Shown here piece after piece: positions 5,234-11,456 of a stretch of DNA of 21,542 nt; the first letter of the stretch is position 1; the number at the start of each line of letters is the position of its first letter. The DNA is from a virus. The notes under the pieces are model-generated. The model was not told the origin of the DNA and searched no databases. It saw only the letters and a program-made list of their open reading frames with translations. The DNA lies in IMG/VR virus record IMGVR_UViG_3300048032_000599, positions 1-21,542 of that record; one strand, given 5' to 3'. A program made the translations under genes and the position numbers.

Positions 5234-5672
5234 AATATCTTTTTGCGAATGGTTTTCTCATAAATTTTTGTAGGCTTATTGCCTTTGCTATAGATGGAAG
5301 TACTACACTAGCGATGTGCGTGTACTTTAAAGTTTTTGCAACATCAACACGTTGGCTTCCTCCCCAGACACTCCATTGATATTTTGATTGAGGATTTCTA
5401 TCGTTGTGCCAAAATGGTAGAGTGTTGATTTTGTCTTCCCACTTTTCTTTCGCTTCAATTAATTCTTTATGACTTGTTTTCACCACCATTACGGGAAAAT
5501 GCATTCCATCCTTACGAATGTCATTTATCAGGTTCTTCTTAAATGGACGATTGTCATAAGGCAAAAAGTCGACAGAAGGAACACTTTGCCAAATGTCTTC
5601 AATCTTTAAATCGATAATTGGAAAGTGATTCCAATGATCTTTAAAATTGCATCTAAGAATCTTTTTCGCCAT
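5223..5672 (-). CDS. ParB/sulfiredoxin-fold (ParB-N-like) protein, 149 aa
   Basis: A 149-residue protein. Residues 30-65 (DFLPYDNRPFKKNLINDIRK, then FPVMVV) and 104-124 (GGSQRVDVAKTLKYTHIASVV) match the pattern of the ParB N-terminal/Srx fold: a loop giving a list of sites, a short helix, then G-x-x-R-V-x-(A)A-K-x-L-x-Y-T-x-I. ParB relatives bind CTP or act as nucleases, and stand-alone copies occur widely in phages. There is no helix-turn-helix or dimerisation domain, so it is unlikely to be a partition protein. It overlaps its neighbours at both ends. Its role here is not known. Confidence 0.7.
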   Translation of the reverse strand: MAKKILRCNFKDHWNHFPIIDLKIEDIWQSVPSVDFLPYDNRPFKKNLINDIRKDGMHFPVMVVKTSHKELIEAKEKWEDKINTLPFWHNDRNPQSKYQWSVWGGSQRVDVAKTLKYTHIASVVLPSIAKAISLQKFMRKPFAKRYYEK

Positions 5673-5829
5673 ACATTATTCTTTTTGTGAGTTCGTAAAT
5701 TTCTGTTGGATAGATTTTAAAACATTCCCAAGTAGCTAACATATATACCAGAAACATGTGGTATATCATCAGAGGTACTAGCAATAGCGCAAATAATATT
5801 TCAAAAAGAATTCTTTTTCCGACATTCAT
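5653..5829 (-). CDS. Small membrane protein, 58 aa
   Basis: From ATG 5827-5829 the protein is MNVGKRILFEILFALLLVPL and continues with a second hydrophobic segment (MIYHMFLVYMLATW) before a charged tail ending EIYELTKRIMYGEKDS, giving one or two TM helices. An in-frame ATG at 5889 would add 20 polar residues but would overlap the preceding gene, so the inner start is preferred; neither has a strong Shine-Dalgarno. The end overlaps the ParB-like gene by 20 bases. No family is recognised. Confidence 0.55.
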   Translation of the reverse strand: MNVGKRILFEILFALLLVPLMIYHMFLVYMLATWECFKIYPTEIYELTKRIMYGEKDS

Positions 5830-5873
5830 TTTTATTTTTTTCTTTTTTCTTATCCTTAAATTGGATTGTTGGC

Positions 5874-6101
5874 TTAGGAAGGATTCCACGCACCTTCTTC
5901 AACACGTCCAACGTAGTGATCGTACCAAGCTTGTTCGTCTGCTTCTTCGAGTGCATCTTTCGCGGTGGTTGTTAATTTAATTCCTTCTTGTTTAAATTTG
6001 CGGGCTTGATCTATACTGATTATATTCTCATCATTGTTATTTATTAAAACAAATCGGGTGTTGTTGAAATCGATCATAGAGTTGGTTTTGTTTTCTATCA
6101 T
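5874..6101 (-). CDS. Hypothetical protein, 75 aa
   Basis: A 75-residue soluble protein with no TM: an Asn-rich start (MIENKTNSMIDFNNTRFVLI), a basic helical centre, and an acidic, Trp-containing end (DEQAWYDHYVGRVEEGAWNP). The -10 box of a strong sigma70-like promoter ends at 6108, six bases before the first ATG. The transcript may be leaderless, or translation may start at the second Met (6077). No family is recognised. Confidence 0.6.
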   Translation of the reverse strand: MIENKTNSMIDFNNTRFVLINNNDENIISIDQARKFKQEGIKLTTTAKDALEEADEQAWYDHYVGRVEEGAWNPS

Positions 6102-6107
6102 ACTTCT

Positions 6108-6136
6108 ATTATAAACTAAGTTTGCATATTTGTAAA
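6108..6136 (-). promoter_or_regulatory. Sigma70-like promoter (TTTACA-17-TATAAT)
   Basis: On the minus strand, -35 TTTACA (6131-6136) and -10 TATAAT (6108-6113) are separated by exactly 17 bases. The stretch CAAACTTAGTTTATAATAGA is almost identical to the promoter at 13660. It is likely a host-RNA-polymerase early promoter for the genes below 6101. Confidence 0.8.
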
Positions 6137-6139
6137 CTA

Positions 6140-6865
6140 TTAAAAATTATGAATATTTTCAAACAGATTATTCACCTTTTTGCGTGAGTTCTTGACATAG
6201 TTAGAATCTGATAAGAAGTCGTGTATTAAACCTTGATTCTTATGAGTATTTGCAGGAATAACTTCAGCTATTCTTTGGCCTAAAATAATACTGATGATAA
6301 GCGCATGATAGCTTATAGATGAAACACCTTTATACTGCGCAAGTGTATTCATAAAATATTCTGCGCTGTTTTTAGTATTTAAATCAGATCCATGACGGAC
6401 TTTTACTAAATTCTTTATTGGCTTATGTTTAAGTTTAGCCAAGCGTTTATTCGTAAAAATAATATCAGGGACGGTGTCGACAGGCTTACCTATCTGACGT
6501 GCGCAAGCTGCAGCGCTGAACGATTCTCTGCACGAAATGTACTTAAAGTTTTTAAGTCTCTTCTCAGTCTTGTTATCTTGGAACACGGTGTTAATTAAAA
6601 TTGAAGGCCACTTTTCTCCAACTTCTAAAATGTCACTACGGCGATTATGATGAAAGGAACCTTCTCCGTTTATAATTACCAAATCAGCTTTATCGAGAAT
6701 AGAGCTGATGTGCTTCTGCTGATTGCGGATCATATCTTTTTTTACGCTTCCAACAAACTCGCAATCAACTCTTTTGAGTTGATCTTTAAATGTTTCCATT
6801 ACAAGCTCACATCCAAAGTGTTTATAGTTTTCTGTAAAACAGTCGTTATATATCGCTACTTTCAT
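6140..6865 (-). CDS. Polysaccharide pyruvyl transferase family protein
   Basis: A 241-residue protein with family landmarks: MKVAIYND at the start, DLVIINGEGSFHH (61-73) as the glycine-rich acceptor/donor loop, ISCRESFSA (110-118) with the R-x-S pattern, VPDIIF (132-137), and a C-terminal half containing the YHALI...GQRIAEVIPANTHK segment typical of this GT-B-like family. Members add pyruvyl ketals or act as glycan-modifying transferases. It overlaps the upstream glycosyltransferase-like gene by four bases (ATGA), so the pair is probably co-translated and works on the same glycan. It is shorter than many bacterial members, but the fold landmarks are present. Confidence 0.8.
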   Translation of the reverse strand: MKVAIYNDCFTENYKHFGCELVMETFKDQLKRVDCEFVGSVKKDMIRNQQKHISSILDKADLVIINGEGSFHHNRRSDILEVGEKWPSILINTVFQDNKTEKRLKNFKYISCRESFSAAACARQIGKPVDTVPDIIFTNKRLAKLKHKPIKNLVKVRHGSDLNTKNSAEYFMNTLAQYKGVSSISYHALIISIILGQRIAEVIPANTHKNQGLIHDFLSDSNYVKNSRKKVNNLFENIHNF

Positions 6866-7398
6866 TTTATAATTTTATATTTTTTCTTTAGTACAAAAAA
6901 GTCTTGAGTAAAAAACGCTTCTTTATTATAATCGTGTGGTTCGTTTTCTCTTATTATCCTTTTATCATAGTACGTAGGAGTTGCTTTAAAATCGAAGCCA
7001 ATAAGCGTTACACTTTTTATTTTTAATCTAGATTGACATAAGAACGCATTTGCTATGAAACCTGAACTAGGCCTTTTCACGTCTGCTATTTTTTTAAGAG
7101 TTTCTATTGTGTTTAGAGGTATAGTATAATCAGCGGTGAGTGATGGGCGCTGGACCGGTGAGCAATGAATAGTCAATGAATCTCTTACATCAATTCTTGA
7201 GTTCCACCAATCTGCGACTGCCAGAAACGCGACATCTGGTTTAAATCTTTCTACTCCTTTATTAAATGCGCACGTAATAAGGTTTTCTTTATTCTCTGTT
7301 ATAGCATTTAAGCGATTTCTATTAAGACTTATAGCGTTTCCAATAACCACGACGTCTTTGCCTGAAAACAATTCTACTACTTCTTTTTCAGATTTCAT
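6862..7398 (-). CDS. Glycosyltransferase, GT29 sialyltransferase-like or DUF115-like, 178 aa
   Basis: A 178-residue protein with a nucleotide-binding-like loop DVVVIGNAISLNRNR (15-29), ADWWNSR (62-68), KRPSSGFIANAFL (108-120), TLIGFDF (131-137) and an HD dipeptide (155-156) followed by a conserved acidic helix. This order (VVxGNxxSL, P-S/T-G-x-x-A, GFDF, HD) matches the L, S and later motifs of CMP-sialyltransferase-type GT29 and the related DUF115 group. The acceptor cannot be read from sequence. The downstream pyruvyltransferase-family gene overlaps it by ATGA, which argues for joint glycan modification of host or virion. Confidence 0.65.
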   Translation of the reverse strand: MKSEKEVVELFSGKDVVVIGNAISLNRNRLNAITENKENLITCAFNKGVERFKPDVAFLAVADWWNSRIDVRDSLTIHCSPVQRPSLTADYTIPLNTIETLKKIADVKRPSSGFIANAFLCQSRLKIKSVTLIGFDFKATPTYYDKRIIRENEPHDYNKEAFFTQDFFVLKKKYKIIK

Positions 7399-7406
7399 TG
7401 CTTAGA

Positions 7407-8075
7407 CTACTTAATACGATAGTTGTTGTTATTCAGTATGACGTCAAGCCCCTGATCTTTCATTACTTCAACGATAGGAGTTCCATTAATTAGAAATGCT
7501 TTATAGCAAAAATTAGAAGTTCCTACTATAGATCTACACGCTTTTGCTATAGTGTTATACCTTTGCCCATTTACATAGTAGCCATCTTCCTTTAGAACTC
7601 CCTCAACTGGCTTAAAGCTATTCCAAGTGTCAACCGTTAAAGACGTTTCGCCAATCTTTTTGTATAACTCTCGTTCTAACTTAGCCCAAGAGTTTGATTG
7701 TTTTGCTTTCTTAAATTCTTCTTCATTCGTGTATGTGCCTAAGTCGATTTCAGCAGATTCGTGTTTTAAGTGTTCAATCAAAGCTGTGATCGCATCTACT
7801 AAAGTTAGATCTTCATCTAAGATCCATTCACCTGCGTAGGGTTGGCGAATGTTGTGAATTAGTTTTTCTACTTCACTCGCTACAGATTCTTTAAACTCCC
7901 ATGCTTTGACCACGACGTATCCAAAAGGCATAATTGTACTCGCGTTCTTTTTAAGTTGACCTTCTCTAATAGGAAGATGACCTTTCGATTGAGTGATTCC
8001 TACCTTTTTTCTATTTTGAACGTCTACTTCTTCGAGTGGATCGTATGGTTGTCCAATGTATAATACATGTTTCAT
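7407..8075 (-). CDS. T5orf172/GIY-YIG superfamily protein with C-terminal DNA-binding-like region
   Basis: A 222-residue protein from ATG 8075, which overlaps the stop of the 27-residue upstream frame (ATGA). An earlier in-frame ATG at 8108 would overlap that gene. Residues 4-85 match the T5orf172/MUG113 branch of the GIY-YIG fold: YIGQP, KVGITQS (24-30), a conserved R37, a helix with VEKLIH (69-74), and GEWI (82-85). The C-terminal part (YYVNGQRYNTIAKACRSI...AFLINGTPI) resembles a NUMOD/DUF4357-type DNA-recognition module. It could be a nuclease or a DNA-binding regulator. Confidence 0.7.
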   Translation of the reverse strand: MKHVLYIGQPYDPLEEVDVQNRKKVGITQSKGHLPIREGQLKKNASTIMPFGYVVVKAWEFKESVASEVEKLIHNIRQPYAGEWILDEDLTLVDAITALIEHLKHESAEIDLGTYTNEEEFKKAKQSNSWAKLERELYKKIGETSLTVDTWNSFKPVEGVLKEDGYYVNGQRYNTIAKACRSIVGTSNFCYKAFLINGTPIVEVMKDQGLDVILNNNNYRIK

Positions 8076-8155
8076 AAAATTCCTACTAGCCAATAAATGA
8101 ACGTACAAAGAAGTCCTGTTAATACTACACCTGTGCTAAACATTAATATATCCAT
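8072..8155 (-). CDS. 27-residue single-TM micropeptide
   Basis: ATG 8153-8155 opens a 27-codon frame, MDILMFSTGVVLTGLLCTFI and seven more hydrophobic residues, ending TGA at 8072-8074. That stop overlaps the ATG of the GIY-YIG-like gene (ATGA). It is almost entirely one TM helix. A GAGGA purine tract lies about 12 bases upstream. The coupled stop/start is the main support. It could instead be a translational leader. Confidence 0.4.
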   Translation of the reverse strand: MDILMFSTGVVLTGLLCTFIYWLVGIL

Positions 8156-8163
8156 AGTTTTAT

Positions 8164-8367
8164 TTATCCTCGCATAAAGTTCTTGACACAGGACCGTGGT
8201 CCATTTGGTACATAGTATTTCTTATTGCGTTCCCATGATTCGTTAGTAAATACTTGAATCGATCCCGCAGTCTTATGACCGTAATTCATAACACCTCTAC
8301 GATTGCGAGTAGTCTCACGTGGAGGTGCACTGTTTAATCCAAGTATAGCTTTTATGTTTGCGTCCAT
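8164..8367 (-). CDS. Small basic hypothetical protein, 67 aa
   Basis: A 67-residue Arg/Asn-rich basic protein (MDANIKAILGLNSAPPRETT at the start, then RNRRGVMNYGHKTAGSI), with no TM or coiled coil. It looks like a small nucleic-acid-binding or structural adaptor, but no family is recognised. Its ATG overlaps the stop of the previous gene (TAATG). It is the fifth of a chain of overlapping minus-strand genes from 9493 down. Confidence 0.6.
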   Translation of the reverse strand: MDANIKAILGLNSAPPRETTRNRRGVMNYGHKTAGSIQVFTNESWERNKKYYVPNGPRSCVKNFMRG

Positions 8368-8678
8368 TAGCGTGGTAGTATTTTTAAGATTTCTTTTGAG
8401 CTATAACCTTCGTCGAGAAGAAGCGTTATGACTTGTTTAATATCGACATATCCGTAAACATCGTCGCCAGTGTCTTGAAGCTCAGGTATATTAGCAAAAA
8501 CACTATCGTTAAGAAGGTATGCGACTTCAAAGCATGTGTATGGTCCGTGGTCGTGCTTTGGATGACAATAATTAAATGAGCTTGCTTGAATAGAAAGCCT
8601 ACCATCACGAAACTTTACTGGAGGATTCTGTGGCTTTATAGGAGAATTGTATTCTTTTTGTATATCGTCTGGATTCAT
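8367..8678 (-). CDS. Hypothetical protein with His/Cys-rich centre, 103 aa
   Basis: A 103-residue protein. The centre (FNYCHPKHDHGPYTCFEVAY, about residues 36-55) packs two Cys and four His, which could bind metal. A helical C-terminus follows (DIKQVITLLLDEGYSSKEIL). The start overlaps the upstream stop (TAATG), with a GGGAGAA purine tract as the likely ribosome-binding site. I do not recognise a family. Confidence 0.65.
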   Translation of the reverse strand: MNPDDIQKEYNSPIKPQNPPVKFRDGRLSIQASSFNYCHPKHDHGPYTCFEVAYLLNDSVFANIPELQDTGDDVYGYVDIKQVITLLLDEGYSSKEILKILPR

Positions 8679-8884
8679 TATATTCTCCCGCTTAGTATAT
8701 AGTCAGTCGTCGTTGGAAGACTGTCGCGATATTTGATAAGATCATATATAAGATGATCTAACGTTTCGCGATTATGTTGATGTTTATCAAAGAACGCGTT
8801 GCCGTGAACGAGGCCTTCGACCACCATGCCAATTGTGGTATGAGAGGGAAATTCCTTTTCTTCTTTTTCTGATACGATAGTCAT
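8678..8884 (-). CDS. Small hypothetical protein, 68 aa
   Basis: Starts at ATG 8882-8884. The longer frame from 8905 would only translate the Shine-Dalgarno element as MEGGNYI, so it is rejected. The product (MTIVSEKEEKEFPSHTTIGM onward) is a soluble alpha/beta-looking 68-residue protein with a central His-rich segment (FFDKHQHNRETLDHLIYDL). It is translated from a very strong GGAGGT site that lies within the end of the previous gene. No family is recognised. Confidence 0.6.
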   Translation of the reverse strand: MTIVSEKEEKEFPSHTTIGMVVEGLVHGNAFFDKHQHNRETLDHLIYDLIKYRDSLPTTTDYILSGRI

Positions 8885-8901
8885 TATATAGTTACCTCCT
8901 T
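8882..8901 (-). promoter_or_regulatory. Repeated coupling element: AAGGAGGTAACTATATAATG
   Basis: On the minus strand, AAGGAGGT (8894-8901) is a near-perfect anti-16S match that ends the upstream gene as the codons for K-E-V-T-I-stop. The stop overlaps the next ATG (TAATG). The same 20 bases recur at 9196-9215. Confidence 0.8.
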
Positions 8902-9198
8902 CCAACCAAAAGATTCACACAAGAAGCCAACTCCATCTACTTCTACGACATCTCCTGTTGAGAGTGAGTAGTTACCTGGAGCTCGAAAATCATTTGCGAT
9001 GTTGAGTTCGACTTCGCTTAGCATTTCTTCAGGTGCATTCAAAATGTGAAACATGAGTTCAGCAGCTTCTTCGGCAAATCGTTCCTTCTTGATAGTAGGA
9101 AGATTGCACTCAAAAACTACTGTGCGTTCAGTGTTTTCATCAGCGTCAGAGGAGCCTCTGAATTCTGATGGACGATGGATTTTGATTGAGTTGCTCAT
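8884..9198 (-). CDS. Hypothetical protein with SLSTGDVVEVDG motif, 104 aa
   Basis: Starts at ATG 9196-9198. An upstream frame from 9246 merely translates the ribosome-binding element and is rejected. The 104-residue product has a soluble N-terminal half and a C-terminal beta module, YSLSTGDVVEVDG then FLCESFGWKEV. The R/Y-S-(L/M)-S-x-G-D-V-V-x-(V)-D-G pattern is found in YodL-like and similar small plasmid or phage proteins, so this is a loose resemblance. It lies between two copies of the same 20-base coupling element and shares the C-terminal KEVTI with its 30-residue neighbour. Confidence 0.6.
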   Translation of the reverse strand: MSNSIKIHRPSEFRGSSDADENTERTVVFECNLPTIKKERFAEEAAELMFHILNAPEEMLSEVELNIANDFRAPGNYSLSTGDVVEVDGVGFLCESFGWKEVTI

Positions 9199-9215
9199 TA
9201 TATAGTTACCTCCTT
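9196..9215 (-). promoter_or_regulatory. Repeated coupling element, second copy
   Basis: Twenty bases identical to 8882-8901 (AAGGAGGT at 9208-9215, overlapping stop/start TAATG at 9196-9200). It again encodes K-E-V-T-I-stop in the upstream frame. Confidence 0.8.
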
Positions 9216-9290
9216 GAGTTTGAGTGTGTAAAGAATTTTGTTCCAAAATGAAGCTTTGCGCTTCAGACGTGCTTTGTATCGACTTGTCAT
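9198..9290 (-). CDS. 30-residue basic micropeptide
   Basis: ATG 9288-9290 opens a 30-codon frame, MTSRYKARLKRKASFWNKIL plus ten residues ending KEVTI. Its stop is inside the 9196-9215 coupling element. It is Lys/Arg-rich and amphipathic. A TGGAGGT site at 9300-9306 precedes it, so translation is well supported. The role may be coupling of the flanking genes or a short nucleic-acid or membrane-binding peptide. Confidence 0.55.
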   Translation of the reverse strand: MTSRYKARLKRKASFWNKILYTLKLKEVTI

Positions 9291-9306
9291 AATTATATTA
9301 CCTCCA
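9288..9306 (-). promoter_or_regulatory. Third, variant coupling element with strong GGAGGT site
   Basis: TGGAGGTAATATAATTATG on the minus strand. GGAGGT lies in the last codons of the 66-residue gene (M-E-V-I-stop), and the next ATG begins two bases after that stop. It is related to the copies at 8882-8901 and 9196-9215. Confidence 0.7.
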
Positions 9307-9493
9307 TTTGAGATACTGACCTGACTTGGACATCTGCCCTGAAGGTGAAGTATGTGTGACCAACATTCGCTGCAGGAATATATTCCTTAGCTTGGTCGCG
9401 AGTGATTTCAGTATGCTCACCAGTGCGAGTGTTGGTGAGGTCGAATATGTCGCCATATCCCTTGTGGTCGATGATGTATTTTATTTTAGCCAT
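9293..9493 (-). CDS. Small hypothetical protein, 66 aa
   Basis: The start at ATG 9491-9493 is chosen because an AGGA site lies about six bases upstream and the sigma70-like -10 lies at 9521-9526. An ATG at 9601 would start upstream of that promoter. The 66-residue soluble protein (MAKIKYIIDHKGYGDIFDLT, then NTRTGEHTEITRDQAKEYI) looks like a small beta-rich domain with a conserved-looking Thr-rich hairpin. It is the first gene of the overlapping six-gene chain. Function is unknown. Confidence 0.65.
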   Translation of the reverse strand: MAKIKYIIDHKGYGDIFDLTNTRTGEHTEITRDQAKEYIPAANVGHTYFTFRADVQVRSVSQMEVI

Positions 9494-9520
9494 AATTGTT
9501 CCTAACTTGATTATGGTACT

Positions 9521-9549
9521 ATTATACCATAAGAAACGAGTTATGTGAA
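9521..9549 (-). promoter_or_regulatory. Sigma70-like promoter (TTCACA-17-TATAAT)
   Basis: Minus strand: -35 TTCACA (9544-9549) and -10 TATAAT (9521-9526) with a 17-base spacer. It drives the chain of small genes from 9493. The rest of the gap, 9550-9655, holds no gene. It contains only weak hairpins (for example GTTGA-TAG-TCAAC) without a U-tract. Confidence 0.75.
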
Positions 9550-9655
9550 CAGTTATTTTCGGCCTGCAAGCCCTTAAGGTGCACAAGCTAATGGCAGTCA
9601 ACTACTTAAAAACTGCACTTTTTTTCACCTTTTCATAAGTGGTTGACTATCAACA

Positions 9656-9778
9656 CTAGAGTAAACTTAACCACATAAAGAGGGCAATAGCGAAACATAC
9701 GCCGAATATCCCTATTATCATCTTATCTGCTGTCGTAAGACTACGATCAGCGTTTCTTTGATTCATTGATTTTTTCAT
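9656..9778 (-). CDS. 40-residue one-TM micropeptide
   Basis: ATG 9776-9778 opens a 40-codon frame (MKKSMNQRNADRSLTTADKM, then IIGIFGVCFAIALFMWLSLL) ending TAG at 9656-9658. It has a polar, basic N-terminus and a C-terminal TM helix. Its ATG overlaps the stop of the SemiSWEET-like gene (TAATG), so the two are likely co-translated. It could be an accessory peptide of that transporter. No family is known. Confidence 0.5.
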   Translation of the reverse strand: MKKSMNQRNADRSLTTADKMIIGIFGVCFAIALFMWLSLL

Positions 9779-10047
9779 TATTTTTTATATTTGTAATATA
9801 CGCAAATCATTACTATAACAAATATAGCACTAAAGATATAGTTCAGACATAGCCAATAATCAAAGCCAAACTTTAAGACAGCATATCCTAACGCTGCAGC
9901 ATATCCGATTATAGACATAAAGCATAGACCTATACTCACGTCCTCAACTGACTTTGTTTTAATTGACTTTATTATTTGAGGCCAAAAACATCCGATAAAA
10001 CAGACGTTATATATTATTCCTAAGGTGTTTTCAACAAATCCACTCAT
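9778..10047 (-). CDS. SemiSWEET/PQ-loop family membrane transporter, 89 aa
   Basis: An 89-residue, three-TM protein with the PQ-loop signature: P23-Q24 in FWPQIIKSIKTKSVEDVSIG, a glycine/tyrosine-rich second TM (GYAAALGYAVLKFG), and a third TM with the conserved Asn (N69 in LCLNYIFSAIFVIV). Length and order match bacterial SemiSWEETs, which dimerise to move sugars or related small solutes across the inner membrane. The GGAAGGAT site upstream of ATG 10047 fixes the start, overlapping the HAD gene by 17 bases. A transporter in a phage early operon is unusual. The substrate is not readable from sequence. Confidence 0.78.
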   Translation of the reverse strand: MSGFVENTLGIIYNVCFIGCFWPQIIKSIKTKSVEDVSIGLCFMSIIGYAAALGYAVLKFGFDYWLCLNYIFSAIFVIVMICVYYKYKK

Positions 10048-10600
10048 ATAGATCCTTCCAATTTTTTACTCGAGTTACGTTATCGTTTACGTTATAATAT
10101 TTATTGTACGGTTGATTTAAGAGAAAAGACTTTAGTCCAAGGTTAGCTCCTACTTCAGCGTTTTCGGGTTTATCCTCAACCCATATGAATTCTGAATCTT
10201 CGTACCTCTTTAGTGCTTCTGTCTTATCAGCTCCACAATCGAGACACTCGATTCGTTCGAAAACTGTTTCTCCAAATACTCTTTTTAGATTTTCTTCACG
10301 TAGTCGTTGAGCATAAGGTTCTGTACCAAGAGATGTAATGCAGTGAAATACTGCGCCGTGTTCTTCGTGTAACTTACGAACATACTTAATCGCATCGCCC
10401 AATGGAGGTAGAAAACCAATGGCTGCTGATTCGTTAAAGTGTCTTACAAGAACATCAGCTTCATCGTCTGATATGCCATATACCTCTGACACCTTATACG
10501 AAATCTGAGGACTTTTCTTAAAGCCTTTGCGCTTCATCCACCATTCAAAAGAGTGAACCCATGATAGGAGCACTCCATCACAATCTGTTAATATAATCAT
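10031..10600 (-). CDS. HAD-superfamily phosphatase, possibly 5'(3')-nucleotidase-like
   Basis: A 189-residue protein with HAD motifs: motif I D6-C-D8-G-V-L-L, motif II around T89-S90 (CITSLG), K126 as the likely motif III lysine (DKTEAL), and motif IV E142-D143 (WVEDKPENAEVG). The small cap between motifs I and II and the DxDGVL start resemble 5'(3')-deoxyribonucleotidases. Polynucleotide phosphatases and general hydrolases are alternatives. Its context with nuclease and reductase genes suggests a role in nucleotide turnover. The upstream 57-residue gene couples to it through ATGA. Confidence 0.75.
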   Translation of the reverse strand: MIILTDCDGVLLSWVHSFEWWMKRKGFKKSPQISYKVSEVYGISDDEADVLVRHFNESAAIGFLPPLGDAIKYVRKLHEEHGAVFHCITSLGTEPYAQRLREENLKRVFGETVFERIECLDCGADKTEALKRYEDSEFIWVEDKPENAEVGANLGLKSFLLNQPYNKYYNVNDNVTRVKNWKDLYEWIC

Positions 10601-10770
10601 TGTATAAATTTTCGCATTGCAGCACTCATCTTATGCATAGATGTTTGAAAATCTTCAGGATCAGGCTGTTCTTCTTTTTCAATATTTTGTAGTGTTCCAA
10701 GTAATCTAAAACAAGCTTCACTTAAATCGCTTATTGGATCGCTAGGAGGAGTTGGATCTTTCGGGTTCAT
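10597..10770 (-). CDS. Small acidic hypothetical protein, 57 aa
   Basis: A 57-codon frame from ATG 10768-10770 to TGA 10597-10599. Both ends overlap neighbours through ATGA. The product (MNPKDPTPPSDPISDLSEAC, then FRLLGTLQNIEKEEQPDPED) starts Pro/Asp-rich and ends in a basic, Met-rich helix (MHKMSAAMRKFIQ). No family is recognised. The double coupling makes a real gene likely. Confidence 0.6.
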   Translation of the reverse strand: MNPKDPTPPSDPISDLSEACFRLLGTLQNIEKEEQPDPEDFQTSMHKMSAAMRKFIQ

Positions 10771-11456
10771 TTTCTATTTTCGTAATAATAAGTTAGTTCT
10801 TCAATCAAAGGATCAATCCAATCTTCTTTGTTTTCTTTAAAAATAATTGGCTTAGGATCTCCATCAACTACCATCAGCGTGACGAGTTGATCAATTGCAA
10901 TTCCAGTACGTTCTTCAAACATGATAGCATAAGCGCATTCTTGCATAAAGTAAGAACTAATTTCGCTGCGTTCTTTAACTCTACCAGCTGTTTTAAAATC
11001 GACGATAGATAGTTTACCATCAAATTCAGCGATGCAATCTACTCGTCCTGCAACCTTAAGCTTATCTGAATAAAGAGGGCACTCTTGCATATAGACTTTA
11101 CCTACGTTATCATCAATTACATCTTTTAATGTGTTCCAACTATATTGAACATGCGGCATTTTATCGCCTGGTGTACGGATAAAGTCTTCTTCGTTATTGA
11201 TATACCTTTCGGCAATATTGTGAACTGCGGTTCCACGTGTTGTAGCATGACGGGTGATCCTCTTAGCTTCTTCTTCACCAATACTTTTACGCCACTTAGC
11301 CCACTTCCAACGATCCCTATAACCAAGTGCAGTCGTAATCGAAGGATACTTTTCGCCTTCAGGCGTAACATAAGTACGTCCTGATTTAAGTGTTTCAGCC
11401 TTAAGATCTTGATAGCCAAGATCGACGTTTTCATGTATAAATTTAGTAGTGTTCAA
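10767..11456 (-). CDS. PD-(D/E)XK phage exonuclease
   Basis: A nuclease with the PD-(D/E)XK core: H79 in RGTAVHNIAERYI, E125 in QECPLYS, D140 in GRVDCIAEFD, D153-x-K155 in SIVDFKTA, and Q172 in MQECAYAI. The start is taken as TTG 11456 (229 residues) because an AGGA site lies eight bases upstream, the overlap with the previous gene is then only 14 bases, and the first residues match the usual beginning of phage homologues (GYQDLKAE..SGRTYVTPEG). ATG 11504 or TTG 11549 would give 62- to 107-base overlaps. It is likely a recombination or host-DNA degradation exonuclease of T4-like marine phages. Confidence 0.82.
   Translation of the reverse strand: MNTTKFIHENVDLGYQDLKAETLKSGRTYVTPEGEKYPSITTALGYRDRWKWAKWRKSIGEEEAKRITRHATTRGTAVHNIAERYINNEEDFIRTPGDKMPHVQYSWNTLKDVIDDNVGKVYMQECPLYSDKLKVAGRVDCIAEFDGKLSIVDFKTAGRVKERSEISSYFMQECAYAIMFEERTGIAIDQLVTLMVVDGDPKPIIFKENKEDWIDPLIEELTYYYENRK

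Noticed and set aside
8161-8168. GATAAATA near the 27-residue micropeptide as a late box
   Set aside because: First base differs from the TATAAATA consensus and the region otherwise looks early.
9550-9655. Possible small RNA or terminator in the gap upstream of 9549
   Set aside because: Only 3-5 bp hairpins without a U-tract. Nothing convincing beyond the promoter.
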